Assembly (NCBI GenBank): GCA_012729015.1
Contig: JAAYDY010000122.1
Location: forward strand, 1-64,000
Direction of reading: 5' to 3'
Length of the DNA: 64,000 bases
From: Phycisphaerae bacterium
GTDB lineage: Bacteria > Planctomycetota > Phycisphaerae > FEN-1346 > JAACEH01
Shown: positions 44,235 through 53,404 of the stretch, piece by piece
Layout: each line of letters opens with the position of its first letter
How positions within the stretch are numbered: the first letter of the stretch is position 1
The notes under the pieces: model-generated
Told to the model about the DNA's origin: nothing
Database searches by the model: none
Seen by the model: the letters and a program-made list of their open reading frames with translations, nothing else
Translations under genes and position numbers: made by a program

Positions 44235-44278
44235 GCGGCAACGGCTTCTTACCCCTCGGTCGTTGCCGCCTCTTTTTT
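44235..44278 (+). terminator. Intrinsic terminator downstream of ribBA
   Basis: A 9-bp stem GCGGCAACG (44235-44243) pairs with CGTTGCCGC (44261-44269) across a 17-base loop and is followed by CTCTTTTTT. It stands 137 bp after ribBA. It may end the ribBA transcript or a short RNA started from within the gap, where TATAGT and TATAGA (about 44167-44184) could serve as -10 boxes. The remaining sequence to 44494 has no gene I can support. Confidence 0.65.
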
Positions 44279-44494
44279 GTTGCTTTTGCTGCTTTTTTCG
44301 TCGGCACCTTTCCCTGCGACATCGGTCTAAACGGGTGTAGGTCACCTGTGGCGGGTATCCACTCAGCCGCTGCGGCTGTGCCGGCAGGTATCGCGCCGAA
44401 AAAAGTGTCTGTTCTCTGCAACCGGCTGAAGCAGCATACACGAACGACCGATAGCACCCGTATCCAAAGCACATCGCGTGCAGGAGAATCGGTC

Positions 44495-45694
44495 ATGCAT
44501 TGCCCGAAGGCATTCCGAGACCCACCGACGGCGTTGTGGCTGGCGGCGGCCTTGGCGGCGCTGCTGACGGCGTCGCTGCCGGCGACGAGGGTCCGCGCGC
44601 AGACGGCCGAGAGTGTCGCGGAGGCTGTCGAGGATTCCGTCCGGACGAAGGCGGGCACCACGTTCCACGGCAAGATTGTGAGCGAAGACGGCGAGAAGGT
44701 CGTGATCGAGACGCGCAGCGGCCGGGTCGAGATTCCGCGAGTCGTGGTCGAGGAGATTCGCAAGGCGGGGATCGACTATCGCGCTGCGAGCGAGAAGATC
44801 GATGTGCCGCAGATACGGCCCGAAGAGGCGCCCGAATACGTCAAAAAGGCCCGTACGCATGCTGATAAGGGCGAAATGAAGCAGGCGGCGGCCATCTGCG
44901 AGGGATTGCTCGGGCTGCCGGGCGGCACGTTGTCGAGCGACCAGCGCGTGCAGGTCGGCACGACCATGGGCGAGGCGTACTTCGAGCTGAAGGACTGGCC
45001 CGCGGCGGCCCGCGGGATGCGCAAGGCGGCCGTGGCCGTCACGGTCGAGACGGACCGCGACCGGATGCTGGCCGTGGCCGAGGCGCTGGAGGCGCACCAG
45101 GTGCCGTCCATCGGCGGCCAGTCCGTGGAGAATTTTGCCCAGGCCCAGCAGGCCGCCATGAAGTGGAAGGCCGGCGAGATCTTCAACTACGCCAAACAAT
45201 ACGTGGACGAAACCAAGGAGATCAACCGCCGGTCGAGCATCGAGCGGGCGATGGAAGTCAGTCGCATTCGCCTGGCCAGGAGCGAGACGTACGTGCCGGG
45301 CTACTCGATTGTTCGGGCCCCCGATCTGGCCAAGGCCATGGTCGATCGGCTCATGGATGCCGTCGGCAAGGCCCAGGCACACCTCGTGGAGCGCCGCAAG
45401 GAGCTGGTTCGCGGCTACGTCGGCGGCGTCACGACCCGCGAGCGTGCCGAGCTGTGGAACAAGGATTGCCAGATCTACCTGGACATCCTCGAAGGGGCGG
45501 CCGGATGCCTCAACAACGTCCGGTACCTCGGCGAGCAGTATCCCGACGCCGGCTTCTTCGACGCCAAGGCCCATGAACAACAGAAACAGACCGTATACGA
45601 TCTGCAGTTCTACGAGAGCGACATCAGCATCGGCGGCCGCAGGATCGAACTGAAGGGCAAGAAGATCGCCCTCATGAAGATCGGCGGCAATTAG
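44495..45694 (+). CDS. Exported protein of unknown function, planctomycetal type
   Basis: This 399-residue protein has a signal peptide (about 1-34, ending ATRVRAQ) and a short N-terminal beta module (about 48-90, TTFHGKIVSEDGEKVVIE) of the SH3-like sort that often precedes coiled or TPR regions in Planctomycetota. A helical, charged middle with TPR-like segments (about 110-330) follows, and the protein ends in a beta-rich tail with ISIGGRRIELKGKKIALMKI. I do not recognise a family. The start at 44495 is set by CAGGAGAATC; the frame continues upstream without a credible start. No partner is evident. Confidence 0.8.
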   Translation: MHCPKAFRDPPTALWLAAALAALLTASLPATRVRAQTAESVAEAVEDSVRTKAGTTFHGKIVSEDGEKVVIETRSGRVEIPRVVVEEIRKAGIDYRAASEKIDVPQIRPEEAPEYVKKARTHADKGEMKQAAAICEGLLGLPGGTLSSDQRVQVGTTMGEAYFELKDWPAAARGMRKAAVAVTVETDRDRMLAVAEALEAHQVPSIGGQSVENFAQAQQAAMKWKAGEIFNYAKQYVDETKEINRRSSIERAMEVSRIRLARSETYVPGYSIVRAPDLAKAMVDRLMDAVGKAQAHLVERRKELVRGYVGGVTTRERAELWNKDCQIYLDILEGAAGCLNNVRYLGEQYPDAGFFDAKAHEQQKQTVYDLQFYESDISIGGRRIELKGKKIALMKIGGN

Positions 45695-46066
45695 CGCAGC
45701 GCGCAGCGCAGATAACCCCTCTACCTGCTTGTGGGCCGTGCCGGGCGCCATGCCTGCTTCGTCGAGCCTGTCCGACAATTCGTTGCGTGGTTCGTTGTTG
45801 CTGGGTGCCATGCCTGCCCCGTCAGGCATGGGCGAGTCCCTTGCGCTTCCGCGTGGCTGCCCCTCGACGGTGCTCGGGAACTACGTCAAGCAGCCACCCT
45901 ACGCCTGAGAAGTTTGTAATGCCATGTTCCACAGCGTGTTGCGCGTGACGAATTGTCGGACAGCCTCGCTTCGTCAGGCATGGGAGACACGCGTGTGCTT
46001 CCACGTGGCTGCCCCTCGACAGGCTCGGGAACTGCGTCAAGCCGCCACCCTGCGCGGCGCGTGCGG
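45695..46066. repeat. Repeat gap with family A and a long copy shared with 59.2 kb
   Basis: The stretch 45748-45831 is nearly identical to 59247-59329: CCATGCCTG, then CGTCGAGCC, GTCCGACAAT, then TTCGTTGTTGCTGGGTGCC and an exact family A palindrome (45809-45830). After a family F copy (about 45850-45900), a fragment in opposite orientation (ATTGTCGGACAGCCTC, about 45952) and a second family F copy (about 46000-46050) follow. No gene is supported. Confidence 0.82.
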
Positions 46067-47242
46067 TCACTGGGCCAGGTAGGCGTCGAGGAGCCGCTTG
46101 AACTCGCTCTTGGGCTCGGTCCGCCAGAGGCCGATGATCTTGCGTTCGCGCTCGGCATTGGCGACGCTGTCGGAAGCGTGGGCCGCGTTGCGCATGAGGT
46201 CGCGGCCGAAGTCGCTTCGGACGGTGCCGAGGTCGGCCTTCGACGGATCGGTGGCGCCGAGCCACTTGCGAATCTTCTCGATGGCGTTCTTGCCGCGATA
46301 CAGCAGGGCCAGGCACTGCATCTTGCCCGGGGCGTTGCGTTCGGCGTCGCCGACGGCCCGCGGGTCCACGCCGGTCATGTATTCGACGATCTTGCTGAAC
46401 TCGGTCACGGCGTTCACGTCGGCCAGCATGGCGCCGACCTTCTGCGACACCTGGGCCGGCACCTCGAAATCGAAAGCCCCGTTGAGCCGCTCGTGGACCG
46501 TTTCGACCACGCGGCCGACGAGTTTCTCGCGGAACATGTCCTTCAGCGGTCCGTAGAACTCCTCGCCCTGGGCCACCGACATGCTCAGCACCTTGGCGCC
46601 GACGATGAACAGGCCGGTCTTGGAGAAGATGTCGATGATGTTGCCCGCGCGGCGGCTGCGCTTGTAGAAGTTGTCCGGCTTCAGGATCACGAGGCTCGTC
46701 TCGACGTTCGCCGGATCGCTGAACTTGACGGCGTCCTCGATGACGCCGCCGTCGGTCGGTGCGAAGTCGCTGAAGACCTTGAGCTGATTGCGGCACCCGG
46801 CCTCGTCCAGGGCGCACAGGACGGCCGGCTCGAAGTACTTCACCTCGCCGTTGGGGTAAACCAGGAAGTCGCCGAAGCTGCCGCGCACCGTGTCGCCGGC
46901 CACGTCGGGCCGGGCCGACCCGACCACGTCGCGACGCAGGTGCTCCACGACGTTCTCGCCCCGGAACAGCAGGACCATGGTCCGGTTGGTGATGCCCAGC
47001 GGGTTGACCTTGCGCAGGTTCTCGTCCACGTAGGACACCAGGGCGCCGCAGAACGGATCGTCGCCGGGACACGTCTCGTAGCCCGCTTTGAACCGGTCCA
47101 CGAACGCATCCGACGGGCTGAACATGTACGCGCCCACCAGCTCCGCCTGCACCAGGCTGATGACGCGGGAGATAATCGCCCCGGTGCGGCTCTTGGAAAG
47201 GCTGTACGGCGTAATCATCAGGTAAGCCAACTGGTCTGCCAT
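46067..47242 (-). CDS. Tandem nucleoside-diphosphate-kinase-like protein, degenerate N half
   Basis: This 391-residue protein has two NDK-fold halves. The C-terminal half (about 180-372) keeps TSLVILKPDNF, KIRKWLGATDPSKAD, GTVRSDFGRD and NAAHASDS with the phospho-acceptor His355, as in canonical NDK (NxxHxSDS). The N-terminal half (about 1-175) keeps LAYLMITPYS, TGAIISRVISLV and GDTVRGSFGD but ends in FLVYPNGEVKYFEP, so the catalytic His box is missing. Extra acidic insertions lengthen both halves compared with the normal 140-150 residues. The active half may transfer gamma-phosphate between nucleotides; the inactive half may bind nucleotide or structure the protein. The start follows AGAGGGGAG. 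Confidence 0.82.
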   Translation of the reverse strand: MADQLAYLMITPYSLSKSRTGAIISRVISLVQAELVGAYMFSPSDAFVDRFKAGYETCPGDDPFCGALVSYVDENLRKVNPLGITNRTMVLLFRGENVVEHLRRDVVGSARPDVAGDTVRGSFGDFLVYPNGEVKYFEPAVLCALDEAGCRNQLKVFSDFAPTDGGVIEDAVKFSDPANVETSLVILKPDNFYKRSRRAGNIIDIFSKTGLFIVGAKVLSMSVAQGEEFYGPLKDMFREKLVGRVVETVHERLNGAFDFEVPAQVSQKVGAMLADVNAVTEFSKIVEYMTGVDPRAVGDAERNAPGKMQCLALLYRGKNAIEKIRKWLGATDPSKADLGTVRSDFGRDLMRNAAHASDSVANAERERKIIGLWRTEPKSEFKRLLDAYLAQ

Positions 47243-47566
47243 GGTCCATCTCCCCTCTGGGCGGAACGCTCGCGGCGTCCGCAGGCCTCGATTCTCGCAA
47301 CAGCCGCCCGCAGGCCGACAACGACCCACCCTCGCCCGCGGCACAGCTTGAAGCACTTATCATAGACAAAGCCCGGCGTTTTTCAAGCCCGTCATGCGAC
47401 CCATCGCGTGCCGAGCCGACCGGGAACGCGCGCCGGCGCGTGCGGTCATGGCTCTCCCCTGAGACTCCAGGCCCCGAAGGGGACGCGACTTGTTCTGTGA
47501 CCGACAGCCACCCCACGGGCGACGCGGCGCACGGGTGTCCGGCAATGGTGTCCGGCAATTCGGCCG
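47243..47566. other. Intergenic region, no gene seen
   Basis: About 320 bp between the NDK-like gene start and the end of the PQQ protein gene. It should contain the NDK-like gene promoter; I see no clear boxes and no repeats of the window-wide families. Confidence 0.45.
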
Positions 47567-50500
47567 TCACTGCTGCGCGTCGGCCGTCGGGGCGTCGGGG
47601 GAGCGGTCGGTCCAGGGGCCGGCCGGGTCGCTCACCCAGAGTTCGACGGGGTCGTCCGGCCCGCCGCGCACCAGCAGGCCCGCGGCATCGGCATGGACGG
47701 CGCCGACGGGCGTGCCGTCCGGCCGTTCGAGCAGGAACGTGCGTTGCCCGGTCTCCAGATCGCACAGGGCCTGGTAACCGGTGGTCTTGTTGTCCACTTT
47801 CCTGCTGACGCTCAGGAGAAAGCGGTTGGCGAACACCTGCGGCACGCTGACGCGCTGCCACGTGGGGTCCGAGAGCCGCCACAGTTCGCGGCCGTCGCTG
47901 CGTCGCAGCAGGGCCAGGCCCTTGTTCCATCGAACCATCAGCCGGCCCCCGTCCACCGGACTGAACTGGATCTGCTGCTGGGCGCCGGCGTCGAAGGTCC
48001 AGAGGGTGCGGCCGCTGGCCAGGTCCATGGCCTTCAGGCCGTCGGTCGGATGGATGAGCGTCAGGACGTCGCCGTCTACGAAGGCGGATCTCTGATAGTA
48101 CCGTCGCGCCTGCGGTTCGCCGAGAGCGATGGGCGGCCCGAAGCGGCCGGTTTCGGCGTCGAAGATGGTGGCGGTGGCCCCCGATTCGGTGAAGACCGGC
48201 CAGCGGGACGCCCCGGGCGGGGCCCCTTGCGGCGTGAGCGTCTCGCCAAACGCGGTCCCGCTCTCGAGGTCGCCTGTGACGATGTCCCAGACGAGGACAC
48301 GCTGCCGCATGAACATCGGCCGAGCGGGAATGCCCCAAACCCTTCGTCCGAATCGGGTGATGCCGCCATTGAGGCCCAGAGGGTATCCGACAGTTCGCAG
48401 CGCGTAGCCGTCGCGTGCGTCGAGCAGATAGAACGACGAGCCGGCCGCCACGGCCACGACGTCGCCGGTGTCGCCCAGTTCGGTGACGCGGGCGGCGAAC
48501 TCGTTGGTGCCGCCGGCGAATTCGGCGTCGCCGTAGCGCAGGGCGCCGGTCAGGGTCTCGGATGCCCACCGGGCATCGTGTCGCGCCGCAGGTTGAAGCG
48601 CCACGCGCCACTGCAACGTGCCGTCGCCCAGGTTCACCCGGGCGATCGCGCCGCGTTCCAGCCCGTAGAGGGCGTGGCGGCCGAGCACGAAGCGGCTGTT
48701 GCGGGCGTCCTGCTCGGACAGCTCGCGACGGAACGTCCAGAGCCGCGCGCCGTCGCTGCGGCGGACGGCCGTGGCCAGCGTCCGGTTAGCCAGGACGAGG
48801 GCCTCGTGGTCGCCGACGCGGACGGCGCTCAGTACGCGAGAGGAAGCGGGAAGGTCGGCGCGCGGTACCGGGGCCAGTTGCGAGAGCTCCTCGTCCAGTT
48901 CGAGGCTCCAGGCCAGCCGATACGGTCCATCCGGCACCGGCGGCAGCGGCTCGGTCCGCTCGACGAGGTGACCGCCGGCGACACCCGCCGCGACAGCCGT
49001 CGCGGTTGTCGCGCCGCCGTCGGGCGACGGGACCGGCTCGTCGGGCGTTGCCGCGGCAGCCAGGGCGAGGGCATGCAGTTCGGCCTGCGCGGCCAGGCCC
49101 AGCCGCTCGGACACCTGGGCGGCCAGGGCCAGATACCGGCGGCGTCGCGGCCCGTCGGGTGTCAGGTGAACCAGGCGCGCCAGCAGCCGCCCGGCCTCGT
49201 TCAGGTCATCCCGGGCCATGGCCACGGCGAGCGCCTCGTCCAGCGCGATCGGAGCCGCCAGGCTGTTCGGCCATCGGCAGGCCACCTCGATCAAGGCGTC
49301 GTAGTCCCGGGCCTGCCGCGCGGCGTCGAGGGCCGCCGCGGCCCGATCGTCCCACGGGGCGTAGACGGCGCGACCGTGGCGGGCCATCAGCCGCTCGATG
49401 TGCTGCTCGGCCAGGATGCCCGAGACGCCGGTCCCGGCGACAAACGTCATCTGCACGTGCCGCAGGTCGTGCCCGTCGAAGATTTCCTGGAGGGCGCCGA
49501 CGGCGGCGCGGACATCGCCCTGGGCCTCGGCCGCCCCGGCCCTGAGCATCGCCTGGCGGCAGGCGCTGTCGGGGTCCAGCGCGGCGTCGCGCAGGCGGTC
49601 CGCCAGCCTCGGCGCGAGCGTCGCGTCGCCGCCGCCGAGGCAGTGAAGGTAGAAATCCTCGTAGAGCTGGTACAGTTCGGCGGCCTGCTCGTCCAGGGGC
49701 ACCCGGTCGAGCGCCTTGTCGAGGTAGTCGAGGCCCTCGGGGGTCTTGCCGATCCGCAGGGCGGCGGCCCCGAGGGTCATCCACGGCCGCGCGTCGTCGG
49801 GGCGTGCCGCCGCGGCGTCGGTGAACCGCCGCAGGGCGGTGTCCCAGTCAAGATAGTTGACCAGGTCGCGGTCCGTGGCGACAAGCAGGCCGGCCGGTCC
49901 GAGCGTAAGGTTGCCGCCGGAGAACCCTGCGGGCAACGTGGTGCTGCCTTCGAGGCGCCCGGCGGTCAGGTCGACGGCGGCGATACCCGCGGCGCTGGGC
50001 ACGAGCAACTTGTCACGTGCCAGGACGGGTTCGCCGGCCGGCGGCGCGTCGAGGGCCACCGGCGGCCATGCCGCTTCGCCGGTGGCGAGGTCAAAGGCCA
50101 GAACCCTGGCGCCCCAGGCCACGCCACGGCCGCCGTCCAGCGCCAGCAGGTACGGTGCGTCCTCCGACGGGCGTTGCCACGCCAGGCTGCCGTCGAGCCA
50201 GCGGTAGGCCTCCAGGTGCGGCGACAGGATGCAGCCGGAGACCACCAGGCCGCGGTCGGCCAGGACGCGCGGCAGGCGGGCCAGCGGCATGCCGCGGATC
50301 AGCCGCCCGCCGACGGCCGAGGCCCGTTGCGTCCGCTCGAACGGAATCTGACGCATGTCGGCCATCGTCCGGACCCACAACAGGCGGCCGCTCAGGAGGC
50401 TCTGGGCCGCCGTGACGCCCAGGGCGTTGACCAGGACCATTCCGTCGCGCACCGCCACCGACGCGCTGACGTTGCGGGTCGTGAACGACCACTGGTTCTG

Positions 50501-51952
50501 CTGGCCGATGTAGCCGGCCGGGTAGCCCACCACCGGCTGCGACCAGAGGAGCTTGCCGGTGCGGCTATCGAGGGCGGCGGTGTAGACCTCGCCGTAGAAC
50601 GCCCCGGGCGTCCCCAGGGCGACGATGACGGCGCCGTCGCCTTCCACCGGCATGCCGTCGATGCTCAGCTCGCCGAACTCCAGCCCGGCCCGCTGCGGGT
50701 CCCAGCGCCACAGCATCCGCCCCGAGTCAGCCGCCAGCGCGTACAGGCTCGTGTGCATGCCGCCCTGGCCCTGGTTGAACATGACGACGCCGGGGTTGTT
50801 GCCCTTGCCGTCCTCGAGCGGCGCATAGACCACGCCGCCGGCCACCAGGGGCTGGCGGGCCTGACACTCCAGGACGGCGCCGCTGATCGCTCGGGAGCCC
50901 TCCTGGCGGGTGTCGAATTGCCAGAGGAGGTCGCCGGTGTCGGCGTCCAGGGCCCGGGCAGCGTGCAGTCGCGTGACGTAGACCCTGCGGCCGTGGACGA
51001 CCGGCATCACCGTGGACCCGGCGGCCACGGCGGCCCGCTGAATCTGGCGGAACTGCATCTGGAAGTTCTGATGTGTCTGGGCATCGAGGGCCCGCAGGAA
51101 GTCGTCCTGCCAGATGATGGCGGCCGGATCGGCCGCGGGCGTGTCGCTGCGGAATCCCGCGCCGGAGGACGGTGTGGCCCGGTCGTCGGCCGGGTCGGGC
51201 ACGCGGCGGAGCCACTCGGCGGCCGCAGGCGGCGTTGTGTCGCCGGGGCCGGACGGCTCGACCTGGGCCAGAGCGGCGGCGAAGTCGTCGGCCAGGTCGG
51301 ACATCCCGGCGGCTCGCGCGGCCAGGGCGACACGCAGGCCCAGGGCCCGTCTCGGCAGATCGCCGGCGGGGTGCTTGTCGAAGACGAGCATGTAGTAGTA
51401 GAGAGCCAGGGCCGGCTGCGCCGCCTCGCGGCACCGGTCGGCCAGGGCCACGGCGGCATCGTCGCCCACGTCGCTCAGGAACCAATGGTGCGCCACGGTC
51501 TCGACGGCCCGGAGGTCGGCCTGCCGCCGCGCCGCCTCCCAGGCCGCGCGGGCCTCGTCGGCCACCGCCTCGCGGTAGGCCCGCTGCCCCTCGGCCGGCC
51601 AGCCGAGAACGTCGTCCACGATGGTCCGCCAGAGGGGCAGATGCAGGTGCTCGTCGGCGGGGACCATGACGTTGGCGTGGTCGGCAACCAGGGCGGCGTA
51701 GTGTCGGGAGGCCTCGACGTACGCCCCGGCCGCGGCCAGGTCGCGCGCGGCACGCAGGTCGCGGTCGGCGGCCGTGCTGGTGTTCATCTGCGGCACGAAG
51801 GCGTCGCCCTCGGGCGTCGCGGGCTGGTCCGCCGCCTGTGGCGCGACGACCGCGTCCTGCGCCGCCGCCGGGCGGCACAGGCACATCGCCGCGGCCCATG
51901 CCGCCAGGGCACAGAGCGCCAGCCGCTGAACCGGTCTCGCATCGCGGTGCAT
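47567..51952 (-). CDS. Giant exported PQQ-propeller/TPR protein
   Basis: This 1461-residue protein has a signal peptide (about 1-31, ending RPAAAQ). It then has a helical region (about 60-240) with TPR-like repeats, a first PQQ-like beta-propeller (about 280-690) with blade phrases such as TGDLLWQFDTR and SGRMLWRWDP, and a second helical/TPR part (about 690-990). A second propeller (about 1000-1430) carries GARLWTFRREL, SGRTLWTFDAG and GRELWRLSD. The repeats match the PQQ-binding-like fold, but the PQQ-ligating residues of true dehydrogenases are not evident, so enzymatic activity is unlikely. A scaffold for envelope protein complexes is the likely role. I start at ATG 51952, after GAGGTCGG. 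Confidence 0.85.
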   Translation of the reverse strand: MHRDARPVQRLALCALAAWAAAMCLCRPAAAQDAVVAPQAADQPATPEGDAFVPQMNTSTAADRDLRAARDLAAAGAYVEASRHYAALVADHANVMVPADEHLHLPLWRTIVDDVLGWPAEGQRAYREAVADEARAAWEAARRQADLRAVETVAHHWFLSDVGDDAAVALADRCREAAQPALALYYYMLVFDKHPAGDLPRRALGLRVALAARAAGMSDLADDFAAALAQVEPSGPGDTTPPAAAEWLRRVPDPADDRATPSSGAGFRSDTPAADPAAIIWQDDFLRALDAQTHQNFQMQFRQIQRAAVAAGSTVMPVVHGRRVYVTRLHAARALDADTGDLLWQFDTRQEGSRAISGAVLECQARQPLVAGGVVYAPLEDGKGNNPGVVMFNQGQGGMHTSLYALAADSGRMLWRWDPQRAGLEFGELSIDGMPVEGDGAVIVALGTPGAFYGEVYTAALDSRTGKLLWSQPVVGYPAGYIGQQNQWSFTTRNVSASVAVRDGMVLVNALGVTAAQSLLSGRLLWVRTMADMRQIPFERTQRASAVGGRLIRGMPLARLPRVLADRGLVVSGCILSPHLEAYRWLDGSLAWQRPSEDAPYLLALDGGRGVAWGARVLAFDLATGEAAWPPVALDAPPAGEPVLARDKLLVPSAAGIAAVDLTAGRLEGSTTLPAGFSGGNLTLGPAGLLVATDRDLVNYLDWDTALRRFTDAAAARPDDARPWMTLGAAALRIGKTPEGLDYLDKALDRVPLDEQAAELYQLYEDFYLHCLGGGDATLAPRLADRLRDAALDPDSACRQAMLRAGAAEAQGDVRAAVGALQEIFDGHDLRHVQMTFVAGTGVSGILAEQHIERLMARHGRAVYAPWDDRAAAALDAARQARDYDALIEVACRWPNSLAAPIALDEALAVAMARDDLNEAGRLLARLVHLTPDGPRRRRYLALAAQVSERLGLAAQAELHALALAAAATPDEPVPSPDGGATTATAVAAGVAGGHLVERTEPLPPVPDGPYRLAWSLELDEELSQLAPVPRADLPASSRVLSAVRVGDHEALVLANRTLATAVRRSDGARLWTFRRELSEQDARNSRFVLGRHALYGLERGAIARVNLGDGTLQWRVALQPAARHDARWASETLTGALRYGDAEFAGGTNEFAARVTELGDTGDVVAVAAGSSFYLLDARDGYALRTVGYPLGLNGGITRFGRRVWGIPARPMFMRQRVLVWDIVTGDLESGTAFGETLTPQGAPPGASRWPVFTESGATATIFDAETGRFGPPIALGEPQARRYYQRSAFVDGDVLTLIHPTDGLKAMDLASGRTLWTFDAGAQQQIQFSPVDGGRLMVRWNKGLALLRRSDGRELWRLSDPTWQRVSVPQVFANRFLLSVSRKVDNKTTGYQALCDLETGQRTFLLERPDGTPVGAVHADAAGLLVRGGPDDPVELWVSDPAGPWTDRSPDAPTADAQQ

Positions 51953-52258
51953 CAGGACCGACCTCGACAGGACCACGTACACAGGGAACCGCCACCATTG
52001 CAGGATGTAGAGTATACGCCCTGGCTCGCGGCGAAAACCGCAAAATCCCTGAGCTGGCCGGCACCATGGAGGCACGTCACGTGCGTCTGGCATCTGTGCC
52101 GGTTTTAACTTGAACCGCCCGCGCGATCAGGTAGGATTTGCTCTCCGCAGGTTGTGCGCGATCGTCGCAGGGCACCTGGGGCGAGCCGGTCGGTTCTGCG
52201 GTCTCGGCCGCGGGGCGAGGACGGCGGGGCCGCCTGTCGGTTGCCCTCTTGTTCCGGG
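51953..52258. other. Divergent intergenic region
   Basis: This gap separates the PQQ protein and efflux genes transcribed in opposite directions and should contain both promoters. I see no gene and no member of the repeat families. Confidence 0.4.
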
Positions 52259-53404
52259 ATGAATGCCATGATGAGGTTGTTGGCTGTGGGCTCGGTTCTG
52301 GCCGTGCTGCTTGCCGGGTGCAAGCCGCCCGACGAGGCCGCCGTCGAACAGAAACCCACGAACGTCGAGGTGCAGGTGGTGTCGCCGCGGCCGATCGTCG
52401 ACCGGCTGGCGATTCGCGGCATCATTGAGCCGTGGGTCAGCGTGCGCCTGTCGGCCGAGACGGCCGGCCGCCTGGTCTACATCGGCAAGGCCGAGGGCGA
52501 CGCCGTGGCCCGCGGCGAGCGGCTGTTCGGGCTCGACACGGCCGTCCTCAGCGCCAACCTGGCGGCCGCCGAGGCCAGGGCCGAGTACGCCGTCGTCGCC
52601 CACCAGCGCGCCAAGACCATGTTCGCCGACCAGGCCGTCAGCAAGGACGAGCTGGACCGCACGAAGGCGGAGATGGATGCGGCCGTGGCGGCCGTCGAAC
52701 TGGCCAAGGCCCAGCTCGCCGACGCCGACGTGCTGTCGCCCATCGACGGCTTCTTCGACGCCAAGCTCGCCGAGGTCGGCCAGTATATGACCCCCGGACT
52801 GCCGCTGGGCGACGTCGTGGACACCCGCCGCGTCAAGGTCATCGTCCAGGTGCCCGAGAAGGATGTCTCGTTCGTTCGGGTCGGGCAGACGATGGCCCTG
52901 GTGGTCGAGGCTCTGGGCGACGAGCCACGCCTGGGCAAGGTCCTCTTCATCAAGCAGGTGGCCGACCCCGAGACACTGACCTTCCCGGTGCACCTGGAAC
53001 TGGCGAACGACGACGGGCGGATTCGTCCCGGCATGATCGCCAAGGTCCAACTGGTGCGGCGCGAGATGACCGACGCCGTAGCCGTGAACATCTTCAGCGT
53101 GGTGCGGCACGACGGCGGATACCGCGTGTTCGTCGAGGCCGACGGCGTGGCCCGCGCGCGCGACGTCACGCTCGGGGTGTTCGACGGCGTGTTCGTGCAG
53201 GTGCTCTCGGGCCTTCGGGCCGGCGACCGCCTGATCGTCAAGGGGCAGCGGGAACTGGTGGACGGCGCCCCGGTGGCAGTGGTCGAGCCGAGCAACGCCG
53301 GCCGCCTCGACGCACAGGCCGCCGATCGGACGCAGCCCGAGACCGCCCTGGACGACGCCGGGACGCCGGCCGGCGCCTGCTGCCAAGGAAGCCCAAGCGA
53401 ATGA
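52259..53404 (+). CDS. RND efflux membrane-fusion lipoprotein
   Basis: This 381-residue HlyD/AcrA-type adaptor has a lipobox ending LLAGC (Cys21), a lipoyl-like hairpin (VSVRLSAETAGRLVYIG and LSPIDGFFDAKL), an alpha-helical hairpin (about 95-145), and beta-barrel and proximal domains. It links the inner-membrane pump to an outer-membrane channel, which is not encoded here. The permease gene overlaps its stop by 4 bases, so the two are translated together. Start candidates are ATG 52259 and the in-frame ATGs at 52268 and 52271; the choice affects only a few residues of the signal peptide. The Cys pair near the C terminus (GACCQG) is unusual. Confidence 0.9.
   Translation: MNAMMRLLAVGSVLAVLLAGCKPPDEAAVEQKPTNVEVQVVSPRPIVDRLAIRGIIEPWVSVRLSAETAGRLVYIGKAEGDAVARGERLFGLDTAVLSANLAAAEARAEYAVVAHQRAKTMFADQAVSKDELDRTKAEMDAAVAAVELAKAQLADADVLSPIDGFFDAKLAEVGQYMTPGLPLGDVVDTRRVKVIVQVPEKDVSFVRVGQTMALVVEALGDEPRLGKVLFIKQVADPETLTFPVHLELANDDGRIRPGMIAKVQLVRREMTDAVAVNIFSVVRHDGGYRVFVEADGVARARDVTLGVFDGVFVQVLSGLRAGDRLIVKGQRELVDGAPVAVVEPSNAGRLDAQAADRTQPETALDDAGTPAGACCQGSPSE

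Noticed and set aside
44165..44235. Possible tRNA after ribBA
   Set aside because: The sequence cannot be folded by eye into the four arms with a T-loop GTTCRANNC; no CCA-like end.
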